From G963677485 sp942492855 (GTDB lineage Bacteria; Armatimonadota; HRBIN16): a DNA stretch of 64,000 bases. Position numbers and translations under genes: made by a program. The notes under the pieces are model-generated. The model searched no databases, was not told the origin of the DNA, and was given only the letters and a program-made list of their open reading frames with translations. The stretch lies in contig OW818647.1 of the NCBI GenBank assembly GCA_942492855.1, forward strand, positions 4,092,001 through 4,156,000, given 5' to 3'. Below, in pieces: positions 51,684 through 60,951 of the stretch (positions within the stretch are counted from its first letter, which is position 1; each line of letters starts with the position of its first letter).

Positions 51684-54299
51684 ACTCGAAGTTGCCAGTT
51701 CTCAGTGCTCGCTGCGGCGATGCTGTCGGTCTGTATGGCTCAAGCTGCGCCGCTCACTGTGCGTGTCGAAAGCCGATCAGGTGCTCCGCGTATCCTGGTG
51801 AATAACAAGCCGGTACGGGCTCGCATGTTCTACGGTCAGCCGCAGGGCGGGTTGATATCCGTCAAGGCGGCAGCACAGATGGTGGAGTATGAGTTCACAG
51901 CCAGCCAGACAGCAGAAGAGATCGCCACAATGCATCTACGCCCCGGCCAGGTAGCTGGCGATATGTATGTGGATAACATCAAAGTAGTTGATGTAGCCAC
52001 AGGAGAAGATGTGATTCCTGTCTGCGATTTCGAGGGCGGGCTCGCTTCATTTACAGACACCTGGGGCGTTTGGCCTCAGGCTGAGAACAACACTGTGGGA
52101 CAGATCACAGTGGAGCCTAACGTTGGTCAAAATGGATCGGCCGGACTGCATCTCAAGATAAAGAACCCACCGACCACAGCTTGGCCAGATTTCCATATGT
52201 ACTACACTGGCAAGATGAACATCATACAAGGACGCAGCTATAAGGTCTCCTTCTGGGTTAACTCGAACACAGAGCGCGCCTTGAAAACCGAGTTCTATCG
52301 TCCTGGTGACGCCTATACGATGCTCGGTAGCCCTCCTGGTCACTTCGAATCACAGGTGAAACTAGCTGCTGCAGCCGGAGTGGATTTCGTGAGCACAGGG
52401 ATAGCCCTGCCCTGGCCAAAACCTGGACAGCCAGAAGACTGGCGCCCCGCAGAGGCAATTCTGAATATCGCCATCAAGGCTAACCCCAACGTATTATTGA
52501 TTCCCAGGATTTACATCACAGCCCCAAACTGGTGGTATGAAGAGCATCCCGATGAACAGATGAAATGGGAGAGCGGTATTCATACGCCTATAGGCTCGCC
52601 GGCATCCGATTTGTTCAAAAGAGAGGCGTCCATCAAGCTCAAGAACCTCATTGAGCATCTTGAGAGCGTGATGGGCGAGCGTATCGCTGGATATCATCTG
52701 AACGGACAAAACACGGGTGAGTGGTTCTACATGGATAGCTGGGAACGGCCGCTCAACGGCTACTCTGAGTGTGATAAACAGTCATTCCGCAGGTGGGTCA
52801 CAGCGAAGTACAAGACCGATGCGTCCCTTCGCAAGGCCTGGAACCAGTCCGATGCCAGCTTAGCAACCGTCGAAGTTCCCAGTGCGCAAACTCGTCACAG
52901 TAACCCGGGCGGGATATTCCGCGACCCGATGACGGAACGCCAGGTGATTGATTTTGTGGAGTTCCAACAGAAGAGCATGGCAGACAGTGTGTGCGATTAC
53001 TCGGCTGTGATGCGCAAAGCTACAGCAGGCCGTAAACTGGTGCTGGTGTTCTATGGTTACGGATTTGAGTTCGCACCGATGTCCACTGGTCCTGGATCAT
53101 CTGGTCACTATGTTCTACGGCAGATATTGGATAGCCCCGATATCGACATCGTCTGCGCCCCCATATCCTATGGCGACCGTGGAAGGGGACAGTCTGGTCC
53201 ATGTATGACCACCGCGGAGAGTGTGGCGCTGGCCGGCAAGATGTGGCTAAATGAGGACGACACACGCACCCACTTGACCAAAGAGGAGACATTCCCTGGA
53301 GCGGAGCATGTTTTGACTTCAGTAGAACAGACAAATGAGCTCCTCACTCGAAATGTGGCTGGGGAAGCCACCCGTAATTTCGGAACATGGTGGATGGATT
53401 TGCCCGCCACAGGATGGTATGACGATCCGGCCATGTGGGTCCGCATGAAGCAGATGGCTAAAATGGACGAATACTTCCTGCGAAATGCGAAGCCTTATAA
53501 GCCGGAGATCGCGCTGGTCCTCGATGAAAAGAGCATGCTGATGCTGTCCGATGGCTCCGATAAAGTGGCTGGACCGCTTGTCGCTGAAGTTCGTCGTGAG
53601 TTGAGCCGTGTCGGCGCGCCATATGGGCAGTATTTGCTGGAAGATGTGGTGAACGGTAAAGTCAAGGCGAAGATGTATGTGTTCTGCGCAGCCTTTAGGC
53701 TTGACGCAAAACAGAGAGCCGCCTTACTGAAGGCTACTAAAGGCAGTGTATGTATCTGGGCATATGCCCCTGGGTATTTCGACGATCTCACGCCCTCTCT
53801 CCTATCGATGAAGCAGCTGACCGGGTTCGCAGTCAAGAAGATAGATATTCCCCAGTCCTATGCCATCCCTGTCAGTAAGAAATATGCTGGCAGCGTGTTT
53901 TTCGTAAGGCCTGAGAAAATGACACCGACCTTTACCGTGACAGATGCCAAGCAGCCTGAGATCCAAGCAAAGTATCCTGACGGATCTGTTGCCGTGGCGA
54001 TGCGCAAGCATAATGGTGGTGTCTCGGTGTTTTGGGGCACACCAGGCTGGAACAGGCAGTTATTACGTCAGATGGCAGGCTCAGCCGGCGTGCATCTGTA
54101 TACGCAGCAGGATTGCGTTGTATTAGCGAACGGCGATGTCATGGCGGTGCACTCAGTCAAAGACGGTAAGGTTCAGATCGACACAGGACGGAAATACCCG
54201 GTGTATGATTTACTGACCGGAGCAAAGCTTGGGGTGGGGCCGAAAATCTCCTTGCCGATGAGCTATTCGCAGACACGTCTCCTGAAGATCGGCCCATGA
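51681..54299 (+). CDS. Exported GH42-like glycoside hydrolase, tandem copy 2
   Basis: An 872-residue protein with GAGGTG 5 nt before ATG 51681 and a signal peptide (CQFSVLAAAMLSVCMAQAA). It parallels copy 1 throughout: TVRVESRSGAPRILVNNKPV, MYVDNIKVVDV, FESQVKLAAAAGVDFVSTGI, NTGEWFYMDSWERPLNG and MWLNEDDTRTHL, with the same C-terminal domain (KMYVFCAAFRLDAKQRAALL) and ending GVGPKISLPMSYSQTRLLKI. The two candidate catalytic Glu residues are kept. Both copies are intact, so they may differ in substrate. The gene ends at a strong hairpin shared with the convergent radical SAM gene. Confidence 0.8.
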   Translation: MTRSCQFSVLAAAMLSVCMAQAAPLTVRVESRSGAPRILVNNKPVRARMFYGQPQGGLISVKAAAQMVEYEFTASQTAEEIATMHLRPGQVAGDMYVDNIKVVDVATGEDVIPVCDFEGGLASFTDTWGVWPQAENNTVGQITVEPNVGQNGSAGLHLKIKNPPTTAWPDFHMYYTGKMNIIQGRSYKVSFWVNSNTERALKTEFYRPGDAYTMLGSPPGHFESQVKLAAAAGVDFVSTGIALPWPKPGQPEDWRPAEAILNIAIKANPNVLLIPRIYITAPNWWYEEHPDEQMKWESGIHTPIGSPASDLFKREASIKLKNLIEHLESVMGERIAGYHLNGQNTGEWFYMDSWERPLNGYSECDKQSFRRWVTAKYKTDASLRKAWNQSDASLATVEVPSAQTRHSNPGGIFRDPMTERQVIDFVEFQQKSMADSVCDYSAVMRKATAGRKLVLVFYGYGFEFAPMSTGPGSSGHYVLRQILDSPDIDIVCAPISYGDRGRGQSGPCMTTAESVALAGKMWLNEDDTRTHLTKEETFPGAEHVLTSVEQTNELLTRNVAGEATRNFGTWWMDLPATGWYDDPAMWVRMKQMAKMDEYFLRNAKPYKPEIALVLDEKSMLMLSDGSDKVAGPLVAEVRRELSRVGAPYGQYLLEDVVNGKVKAKMYVFCAAFRLDAKQRAALLKATKGSVCIWAYAPGYFDDLTPSLLSMKQLTGFAVKKIDIPQSYAIPVSKKYAGSVFFVRPEKMTPTFTVTDAKQPEIQAKYPDGSVAVAMRKHNGGVSVFWGTPGWNRQLLRQMAGSAGVHLYTQQDCVVLANGDVMAVHSVKDGKVQIDTGRKYPVYDLLTGAKLGVGPKISLPMSYSQTRLLKIGP

Positions 54300-54316
54300 A
54301 GTAAGCATAAATCCTC

Positions 54317-54355
54317 CACCCAGCCTTCGGTTGTACTGCTTCCGAAGGCTGGGTG
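54317..54355. terminator. Bidirectional terminator between GH42-like copy 2 and the radical SAM gene
   Basis: CACCCAGCCTTCGG (54317-54330) and CCGAAGGCTGGGTG (54342-54355) form a perfect 14-bp stem with an 11-nt loop between convergent genes. Confidence 0.8.
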
Positions 54356-54365
54356 CAGGTTGTCG

Positions 54366-55769
54366 TTATACTTTGGCGGTATCTGCCGAGGGTATGGGGA
54401 GTGGGTGTCGAGAATGCCCCAGGTCGAGGGTGTTTTCAAGCAACCCCTGGAAATGGGGCAGCATCCCGGCCCGTATGACAGCACTCCAGAACCACTCACT
54501 CCGCTTCCAGCCCACTGCGTAAGCTAAATGCTGGATGCGCATTGGCAGGCTTGTTTTCGTGAGGCAGCTTTTCCAAATACTCGATAACGAGTAGAACCGG
54601 CTGTAGCTACGCCAATAGCCCTCTTCTAACTGGGCAGGGGTCATACGCAGCGGCTGGAATACACAGTGTCTTGTGTCATACAGATCCCAATCGTCAGTCA
54701 GTATCCGGCCTTGCTCCTTCATCTGCTGGTAGACCGAGCTACCCGGGTAGGGTGTCAATATGTGAAATGTGGCGGTCTCTAAACCCATCTCCAGTGCCCA
54801 GTCCACTGTGGCATCAAACACATCCGTATCTTCGGCGTCTGCTCCAAATACAAAGCTGGCGTTCGCCATCACCCCGCATTCTCTCAGACGTTTCACGGCT
54901 CGGTGGTAATCCTCTACGGTGTTTTGGTATTTGTGATGCTCCCTGAGGCTGGCTGGGTTGATGCTCTCAAATCCGATGAACAAACTGCGTAGGCCGGCTT
55001 CCGTGGCTGCTTCCAGCAATCCAGGTTGCAAAATGGAAGCGACTGTGGCTGCTCCTTGAAACACACGGTTCATACTGCGCATCTCCGTGAAGAGCTGCTT
55101 CGCAAATGCCGGTGCGCCGAACAGGTGGTCGTCCAGGAAGAAGAGGTGCCTGCCAGGCAACTGGTTGATCTGCGACAGAGCATCATCCACACGCTGCGTG
55201 TAGAATGATGGCCCACCTTCGTAGAAGGAGTGCTTGTAGCAAAACTCGCAGTTGTGAGGGCATCCTCGGCTGACTACCAGCGAATTGGGGGTCAGATACC
55301 TGTCGCGTTTTATCAGATCGCGGCGCGGCTGTGGCATTCCAGACAGTGTTCGTGTGGTCGACCGGTAGACACGCGCAGGTGTTCCGTTGATGAAGTCCTG
55401 CAGATACCTCGGCCATGCCTCTTCGGCTGGCCCCATGATGACGGTGTCTGCATGCTGCAGAGCTTCTTCAGGAAGAGCGGTTGCGTGCAGACCGCCCATC
55501 ACCACGCGAACGCCTTGCTGTCGATAGCGATCGGCGATCCGATATGATCGGTTGGCGGACGTGGCGTAGACCTCAATTCCTACAAGGTCAGGTGAGTCAT
55601 CAAATCTTAACTCCTCCACATGTTCGTCTACAATCTCTACGGTGTGCGGAGGTTCAATGTAGCTGGCCAGCGTCGCCAGACCGAGTGGGGGAAACAGCGA
55701 ATACTTCAGTGGTCGCCATTCAGGTGTGTGGGCTTCTTTCAAACGGGGAAGGATTAACTTGACGTGCAT
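54366..55769 (-). CDS. B12-binding domain radical SAM protein (DUF4070-type C-terminus)
   Basis: A 467-residue protein from ATG 55769 (GGGAG 7 nt upstream). The N-terminal half is a cobalamin-binding Rossmann domain (PLGLATLASYIEPPHTVEIV, GVRVVMGGLHATALPEEAL, ADTVIMGPAEEAW); the histidine of the classical base-on motif is not evident. The radical SAM barrel carries SRGCPHNCEFCYKHSFYEGG (CxxxCxxC), then LFFLDDHLFG and LFIGFESINP. The C-terminal 150 residues (TATFHILTPYPGSSVYQQMK, then WDLYDTRHCVFQP) match the DUF4070 class. Members include methylases and cyclases of lipid, hopanoid and tetrapyrrole metabolism. No partner gene identifies the substrate here. Confidence 0.88.
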   Translation of the reverse strand: MHVKLILPRLKEAHTPEWRPLKYSLFPPLGLATLASYIEPPHTVEIVDEHVEELRFDDSPDLVGIEVYATSANRSYRIADRYRQQGVRVVMGGLHATALPEEALQHADTVIMGPAEEAWPRYLQDFINGTPARVYRSTTRTLSGMPQPRRDLIKRDRYLTPNSLVVSRGCPHNCEFCYKHSFYEGGPSFYTQRVDDALSQINQLPGRHLFFLDDHLFGAPAFAKQLFTEMRSMNRVFQGAATVASILQPGLLEAATEAGLRSLFIGFESINPASLREHHKYQNTVEDYHRAVKRLRECGVMANASFVFGADAEDTDVFDATVDWALEMGLETATFHILTPYPGSSVYQQMKEQGRILTDDWDLYDTRHCVFQPLRMTPAQLEEGYWRSYSRFYSLSSIWKSCLTKTSLPMRIQHLAYAVGWKRSEWFWSAVIRAGMLPHFQGLLENTLDLGHSRHPLPIPSADTAKV

Positions 55770-55830
55770 CGTATATCTCCCTGGCTTTCGTGATATATAC
55801 CATACGATACCAGAGCACACATACGTTACA

Positions 55831-57687
55831 TCATGTGCGTTTGAACTTCTGATCCAACTCCTGGTTAGTCATGGTGAGAATGACCGGGCGGCCATGAGGG
55901 CAGAGGTAGGGGTTTTCGGTCTCAGCTAAATCTGACAGCAGCCGTTCCATTTCGGGTGTCTCCAGGATATCGCCCGACTTAACCGCCATCTTGCAGGCTG
56001 ATGTGGCTACCAACTGCTCGAAGCTGAGGGGGAGACGCCGTTGCACGCTAAGCTCTGTCATCTCTTCCAGCATATCCTTGACGGTCTTCACCATATCGGC
56101 TGACTTCACCCAGGCCGGTACGCCTCGGATGGCAAAAGCATCCACACCGAAGGGCTGCAGGATGAAGCCCAGCGTTCGCAACGAATCAAGCTTGCTGGCG
56201 GATAAAGCGGCGGTCCGACGGTCGACATAGATCACTTCAGGACTTAGTAACTGAGTGATGGGAATAGGGTGGCTTTCGCGCAAGACGGTCAGCTTCTCGT
56301 AGAGCACCCGTTCATGGGCTACATGCTGGTCGATAATCAACAGGCCTGCGTCAGTGGCCGCGATGATGTAAGTCGCCTTCACCTGTCCCAGTATTCGGAA
56401 GCCCTCCAGCATCTTCTTGTAGGGTTTGCGAGATGCTTCGCTAGGAGCCGCTACCGCGAAGGGGTCATACTCCTCGTCACTTTGGGAGGGCTGCACCGAT
56501 GGGATAGATATTGTTCCAAGCTCTAATCCGGTCTTTTGCTCAAGGGCATCGTGGAAATGGCTCATATTCGGCAGAGAGATTGGGTTAGGCGATAGTTGTG
56601 GCCGCATGTAGCCAGGCATCGGATTGGGCGCAGATTGGTCAATTTGTATCGGTTCCGTCTGCATCGCGGTTGGCATCATGCCACCCTCTATCAATGCAGA
56701 GCGGATGGCTTGCCTGACCAAATGGTATATCTGGTTGTCCAGTTCGAACTTGACCTCGGCTTTGGACGGGTGGACATTCACATCCACCGCTTCTGGAGGC
56801 AGGGTGATGAACACCGCACACGCCGGAAATCTGTTCTCCGGGGTGATGGAACGGAACGCATCGTCCAGCGCGCGAGTCAGCACACGGTGCCGCACCAGCC
56901 GTTTGTTGACGAAGAAGCTCTGCATCGCTCGATTGGCGCGCGACACGTGCGGAGGCGATACATAGCCCTCGACACTCATGTCGCCCATCTGAAACATGAT
57001 GGGCCGCATTTCCCGCGCCACCTCACGCCCAAACACGGACATGACGACATTCTTTGGGTCAGAGGATCCCTGGCTGGATAACAGCACAGTTCCGTTGTGT
57101 TCGAGCTTGAACCGCACTGCGGGGTTAACTAGAGCGAGCCGGCCAACTACCTCGACGATGTGGCCAAGTTCGGTGGGGGTTGACTTAAGAAACTTCTGTC
57201 GGGCTGGGGTGTTGAAGAACAACTCTTTTACGGTGATGGTGGTTCCCACCAGCGCAGACAGCTCCTGAGCAGTGACCACCTCGCCGGCTTCAATCACGAG
57301 CTGAAAGGCAACTGCGTCTAGCGGGCGCCGTGTGAGTATTTCAAATCTTGATACCGAGGCTATGCTGGGCAGTGCTTCACCGCGGAATCCCAAGGTGGTG
57401 ATGTGAGGCAGATCATCTGCGTCAGATATCTTGCTGGTAGCATGGCGCTGGATGGCCAGCAAGGCGTCCGCCGCACTCATGCCTGTACCGTCATCTTGCA
57501 CACAGATAAGCTGTTTTCCACCATCCTGGAGCATCACGCTGATGCTTGTGGCCCCAGCATCGAGGCTGTTTTCCACCAGCTCCTTTACCACAGAAACTGG
57601 CCTCTCGACTACCTCGCCTGCTGCTATTCTGTTCGCAGTATGCTCATCAAGCAGCCGGACAAGGCACTCGGAGTTCTGACTATCCAA
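55831..57687 (-). CDS. mutL: DNA mismatch repair protein MutL (endonuclease type)
   Basis: A 618-residue MutL. The GHKL ATPase domain is complete: NRIAAGEVVERPVSVVKELV, then ENSLDAGA (motif I), VQDDGTGM (II), QRHATSKI and TLGFRGEALPSIASVS (III). The C-terminal dimerisation domain keeps the endonuclease residues: DQHVAHERVLYE fits D-Q-H-x-x-x-E-x4-E, ACKMAVKSGD is the second block, and CPHGRPV the zinc-binding third. It should therefore nick DNA itself, as in species without MutH. The only start is TTG 57687, 5 nt after the preceding gene, with no strong ribosome-binding site, so translational coupling is likely. MutS is not in the window. Confidence 0.96.
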   Translation of the reverse strand: MDSQNSECLVRLLDEHTANRIAAGEVVERPVSVVKELVENSLDAGATSISVMLQDGGKQLICVQDDGTGMSAADALLAIQRHATSKISDADDLPHITTLGFRGEALPSIASVSRFEILTRRPLDAVAFQLVIEAGEVVTAQELSALVGTTITVKELFFNTPARQKFLKSTPTELGHIVEVVGRLALVNPAVRFKLEHNGTVLLSSQGSSDPKNVVMSVFGREVAREMRPIMFQMGDMSVEGYVSPPHVSRANRAMQSFFVNKRLVRHRVLTRALDDAFRSITPENRFPACAVFITLPPEAVDVNVHPSKAEVKFELDNQIYHLVRQAIRSALIEGGMMPTAMQTEPIQIDQSAPNPMPGYMRPQLSPNPISLPNMSHFHDALEQKTGLELGTISIPSVQPSQSDEEYDPFAVAAPSEASRKPYKKMLEGFRILGQVKATYIIAATDAGLLIIDQHVAHERVLYEKLTVLRESHPIPITQLLSPEVIYVDRRTAALSASKLDSLRTLGFILQPFGVDAFAIRGVPAWVKSADMVKTVKDMLEEMTELSVQRRLPLSFEQLVATSACKMAVKSGDILETPEMERLLSDLAETENPYLCPHGRPVILTMTNQELDQKFKRT

Positions 57688-57692
57688 CGGGT

Positions 57693-58328
57693 TTACTTTT
57701 TACTCTTAGATTTCGCTGTTTTTGGATCGGATGCTTCCAGCAGTTTAGCCTCAGCAGGGGTAAGGCGCGTGGTAATGGAACCCAACTGTGCGATGTATAT
57801 CTTCACTCGTTCGGTCATCATATTATACTCTGCATTGTTTTTGGTCTTGCCTGCCTTGGCTAGTGCGGTGGCTCGCTCCGTCGCGATAGCCATCTGACGC
57901 CGAAGCAGCTTGACTTTAGCGATCTGCCCTTCTCCAACGACACTAGGATTGGCGACCTCTACTCGAGCTGTGATCATTTTAGCGATCCGCTTTTCCATGG
58001 CTTTCATCTGCTGCTCATGCACGATTAAGTCGGCTCGCAGAGCATTTCGTTTCGACGATAATGCAGCGCGCTTTTGGACATCCTTCTCGTTCATGATGGC
58101 GACATCCAGATCGGTTAATGCCTTCACAGTGGAATTCCGACGAGTGACAATCTTCATTCTTGCTGCAGCAAGATTACGCTCTTTTTGTGACGGAGGTGGA
58201 ATAGCTTGCTGGTTGAACTTTCTAAGGTCCGTAGTGGGTGGCGGGTCAGGGGTCTGGGCAGAAAGCGTCAAAGGCATCAAGATACCTAAAACACAAGACA
58301 TCATGGCCAGAATTCTGAATGTTTTCAA
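57693..58328 (-). CDS. Exported coiled-coil protein of unknown function
   Basis: A 211-residue exported protein with signal peptide MKTFRILAMMSCVLGILMPL cleaved near LSAQ. The mature part starts with a Pro-rich stretch (TPDPPPTTDL, AIPPPSQKE) and is then almost wholly helical and rich in Lys, Ala and Arg, with heptad-like spacing (ALTDLDVAIMNEKDVQKRAA, IVHEQQMKAMEKRIAKMI) and a strongly basic C-terminus (KTAKSKSKK). It resembles Skp-type or cell-wall-associated coiled coils in composition only. It lies 5 nt upstream of mutL on the same strand and is divergent from the lptD-like gene, 112 bp away. No function is assigned. Confidence 0.65.
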   Translation of the reverse strand: MKTFRILAMMSCVLGILMPLTLSAQTPDPPPTTDLRKFNQQAIPPPSQKERNLAAARMKIVTRRNSTVKALTDLDVAIMNEKDVQKRAALSSKRNALRADLIVHEQQMKAMEKRIAKMITARVEVANPSVVGEGQIAKVKLLRRQMAIATERATALAKAGKTKNNAEYNMMTERVKIYIAQLGSITTRLTPAEAKLLEASDPKTAKSKSKK

Positions 58329-58440
58329 ATGATGTATCTCCTAATGATAGCTGATCAGGTATATTATATAGCGACTCATGCGTGTGAGAGATAAACTATA
58401 TTCGTGTACACCTATTAATACGCTCACCAAGGAGATTTCT

Positions 58441-59952
58441 GTGACATTCTCCCTAAAATATTCTATCACCGGCTTGCTGGTGACTGCGGCTGTTAGTCCA
58501 GTTCTGTCTGCACCCCAAAGTGATGAAGTATGGTCACTGAAAGCAGACCATCAGGCTGTTTCGTGGATCGAAAATGATGATGGCAGTAAACAACCTGGCA
58601 GCGTCACCGCTAGTGGGCATGTTAGTGTCAATAACCGTGATATGCAGTTGACTGCAGAGAACCTGCTGGCCAACATGGCTGACGGGATCATTTCGCAAAT
58701 GAAGGCCGACGGTGGTGTAGATCTGGTCACCCCCTCTCAGGAGCTTCATTGCGATGAACTGACCGCTACTGTCTCACCAAACGGCAAGATCATCAATGGT
58801 TCATTGGTCAACGTCAACGGTAAAACTGGGCAGCTTCTGGTGAAGGCCGACAACGCCACCATATCTGGCAACAACATGCAGTTGAAAACAGGCAGTATCA
58901 CGGTGTGCGACTTACCAACACCTCATTATGCGCTCAAAGCCAAGACTATCAATATCAATACCATCACTCGCCGTGTCACCGCCCGGAATGTCAGGTTAAT
59001 GGTATGGGGCCACACAGTGCTGTCGCTACCGTATATCTCTACCGGTGTCGGCAGCAACCGAAACTCCACTTTGATGCCTATAGTGACCTATACCCAGGGC
59101 AAGGGGGTCGGAGTGCGCTATCCTGTGGTCATCCCCATGAAGAACAGCATGGTGAGTGGCCGAGTGGCTGTCTACCAAAAAGACCAGGCCGAGTTGGTCA
59201 TGAGTTATGATCAGCGTATGGACAAAACAGGTGACAATGAGCAGATGACTCGGCTTCATGATGGTGACTATGAGCAAGCTGCGTTCATGTCGGTATTAAG
59301 CGAGGCTCCTGCCGCTAAAGAAACGAACGCTTCGTGGTTCGTCACCGCCAATGTGAATCGCCCCGTATTTCTTGCGCAAGATAATGCAGATGAGGTCAGG
59401 ATAAATTCAACCGAAGTCGGTGCCAGGTATGATACACGAACCTCGAAATACGGATGGATACAGGGCGAAATCCGGTCGGGTAGTTTCCGCGAGGAACCGA
59501 CGATGGAGGACCATTTTCGGAGTTCTGGGCATGTCAGGTGGTCATCTGTGCCCGTTAAAATCCTCCCTATATTGGATTACAGGCTAGGCGCCGAATGGCG
59601 AGCCGTGACATATAGCTCGGGCGACCAGATTAACCGCATCACTGGTCAGTTCATGCTAGACGGCAAGCCCGAATCCTGGATGGAATACACCCTTGGATAT
59701 GCCAGTGCTAAAGAAACAGGCCGGAGCCCCTTCAGCTTTGACCGGTTGACTGTCAAGCACGAAGGCATCGCCCGGTTATTGATAGGCAAGGGGACCCGGA
59801 TTGATGCAAGAGGATACTGGGATTTTGATAAGTCGGCATGGATAGACGTGACGATCGCACTGAAGATTCGTGCCCATTGTATTGAGCCTGAGCTAATCTG
59901 GAGTCAAAAAATGCAGAGTGTGGAGTTCAACCTGGATATCGCCACTTTTTAG
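58441..59952 (+). CDS. LptD/OstA-like outer-membrane protein
   Basis: A 503-residue protein from GTG 58441 (AAGGAG 6 nt upstream; the longer ATG 58378 start lacks a site and a signal peptide). Signal peptide: YSITGLLVTAAVSPVLSA. The first 150 residues are an OstA/LptA-type beta-jellyroll (GSVTASGHVSVNNRDMQLTA, ENLLANM; then LLVKADNATISGNNMQLKTG). The region after about residue 175 has LMVWGHTVLSLPYISTGVGS, typical of LptD just before the barrel, and then alternating amphipathic strands, ending in Phe as outer-membrane barrels do. LptD inserts LPS in the outer leaflet. It is shorter than Proteobacterial LptD (about 780 residues), as in some non-Proteobacterial lineages, so it could be a reduced LptD or another OstA-family barrel. 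Confidence 0.72.
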   Translation: MTFSLKYSITGLLVTAAVSPVLSAPQSDEVWSLKADHQAVSWIENDDGSKQPGSVTASGHVSVNNRDMQLTAENLLANMADGIISQMKADGGVDLVTPSQELHCDELTATVSPNGKIINGSLVNVNGKTGQLLVKADNATISGNNMQLKTGSITVCDLPTPHYALKAKTININTITRRVTARNVRLMVWGHTVLSLPYISTGVGSNRNSTLMPIVTYTQGKGVGVRYPVVIPMKNSMVSGRVAVYQKDQAELVMSYDQRMDKTGDNEQMTRLHDGDYEQAAFMSVLSEAPAAKETNASWFVTANVNRPVFLAQDNADEVRINSTEVGARYDTRTSKYGWIQGEIRSGSFREEPTMEDHFRSSGHVRWSSVPVKILPILDYRLGAEWRAVTYSSGDQINRITGQFMLDGKPESWMEYTLGYASAKETGRSPFSFDRLTVKHEGIARLLIGKGTRIDARGYWDFDKSAWIDVTIALKIRAHCIEPELIWSQKMQSVEFNLDIATF

Positions 59953-59993
59953 TGCAAGATACCTGAACCCCTTAACGGCTTTGTAAGTAACAG

Positions 59994-60081
59994 GTCGTAG
60001 GGGCGTCTCTTGTGGGCGCCCTAATCGTTGTTCATTCGATAGTAATTGTTTAGGGCGCCCACAAGGGGCGCCCACTACGAC
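59994..60081. repeat. Palindromic repeat element, copy B (MITE-like)
   Basis: An 88-bp element nearly identical to 16503-16589: arm GTCGTAGGGGCGTCTCTTGT, core AATCGTTGTTCATTCGATAG and closing arm ending CCCACTACGAC. It lies between the convergent lptD-like and sdhB genes. Confidence 0.85.
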
Positions 60082-60094
60082 CATTTCAATAAGA

Positions 60095-60132
60095 AGACCG
60101 GGTCTGGCATCGGATGATGCCAGACCCGGTCT
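60095..60132 (-). terminator. Terminator hairpin of the sdh operon
   Basis: A perfect 16-bp stem (60095-60110, AGACCGGGTCTGGCAT, with 60117-60132) and a 6-nt loop lie 21 nt after the sdhB stop. On the minus strand it is followed by TCTTATT. Confidence 0.8.
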
Positions 60133-60153
60133 GTCGTAATGGTGAAGGTGAAG

Positions 60154-60936
60154 CTAGTGCATCTTGCCTTTCGCTACGAACACCTTCTTCATGCGGTTCC
60201 AGAGGATCCCTCGGTTTAACTCGGCGATGGCCCGGGTTAACGAAATCTCCTTAGGACACGCCTTGATGCAGTTCTGAGCGTTGCCGCAACCGAGAAGCCC
60301 ATCAGGACCTGCCAGCACATCGTAGCGGTCATCTTCAAGCTCTTTACCAATTGGGTGGTAGTTGAACATAAAGGCCTGACCCAGTGCAGTTGGGCCGATG
60401 AAGTTGCTGTTCTTGCTGACGTTCGGGCAGCTCTCTACACAGCATCCGCAGGTCATACAACGACTAAAGTCGTAGCGCAATTCCGCTTGAGACGGGCTTA
60501 TGCGAACGCCAGGGCCAAGGTCATGGGTTCCGTCTATCGGAATCCAGGCCTTCAACCGCTTCAGTGCTTCAAACATATGACTTCGGTCAACGACCAGGTC
60601 ACGGATGACAGGATACTTGGTCATGGGTTCCACTGATACTACAAGCGCATCGCCTTGCGGTTTTCCGAAGGTGTCAATCAATGTGGCACATGCCTGACGG
60701 GCATATCCATTGATCACCATAGTGCACGTACCGCACACCTCTTCAAGGCAGGCGGCTTCCCATGCAGGGGCGATCACCGTTTCGCCTTTAGCGTTGACCG
60801 GGTTACGTTGGATGGTCATCAGGCAGCTAATGATGTTAGAGTTCGGCACATAGGGCATCTTGAACTCTTCCCAGTAGGAAGCCGATGCGGCGTCCTTCTG
60901 GCGTTTGATCTTCATTATGATCGTGTTGTGAGCCAT
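60154..60936 (-). CDS. sdhB: Succinate dehydrogenase / fumarate reductase iron-sulfur subunit
   Basis: A 260-residue Fe-S subunit from ATG 60936 (GGAGG 10 nt upstream; TTG 60942 is an alternative). Cysteines for three clusters are present: the [2Fe-2S] site CLEEVCGTCTMVINGYARQA plus Cys, the [4Fe-4S] site CMTCGCCVESCPN and the [3Fe-4S] site CGNAQNCIKACPKE. SdhB carries electrons from the flavoprotein SdhA to the membrane subunit SdhC. It is the last gene of sdhC-sdhA-sdhB, the order seen in Bacillus-type complex II, and ends at a strong terminator. Confidence 0.95.
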   Translation of the reverse strand: MAHNTIIMKIKRQKDAASASYWEEFKMPYVPNSNIISCLMTIQRNPVNAKGETVIAPAWEAACLEEVCGTCTMVINGYARQACATLIDTFGKPQGDALVVSVEPMTKYPVIRDLVVDRSHMFEALKRLKAWIPIDGTHDLGPGVRISPSQAELRYDFSRCMTCGCCVESCPNVSKNSNFIGPTALGQAFMFNYHPIGKELEDDRYDVLAGPDGLLGCGNAQNCIKACPKEISLTRAIAELNRGILWNRMKKVFVAKGKMH

Positions 60937-60951
60937 GTTCAATACGCCTCC

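Noticed and set aside
13740..54299. Bacteroidota-type polysaccharide utilisation locus.
   Set aside because: No SusC/SusD pair, no hybrid two-component regulator or ECF sigma/anti-sigma pair in the region.
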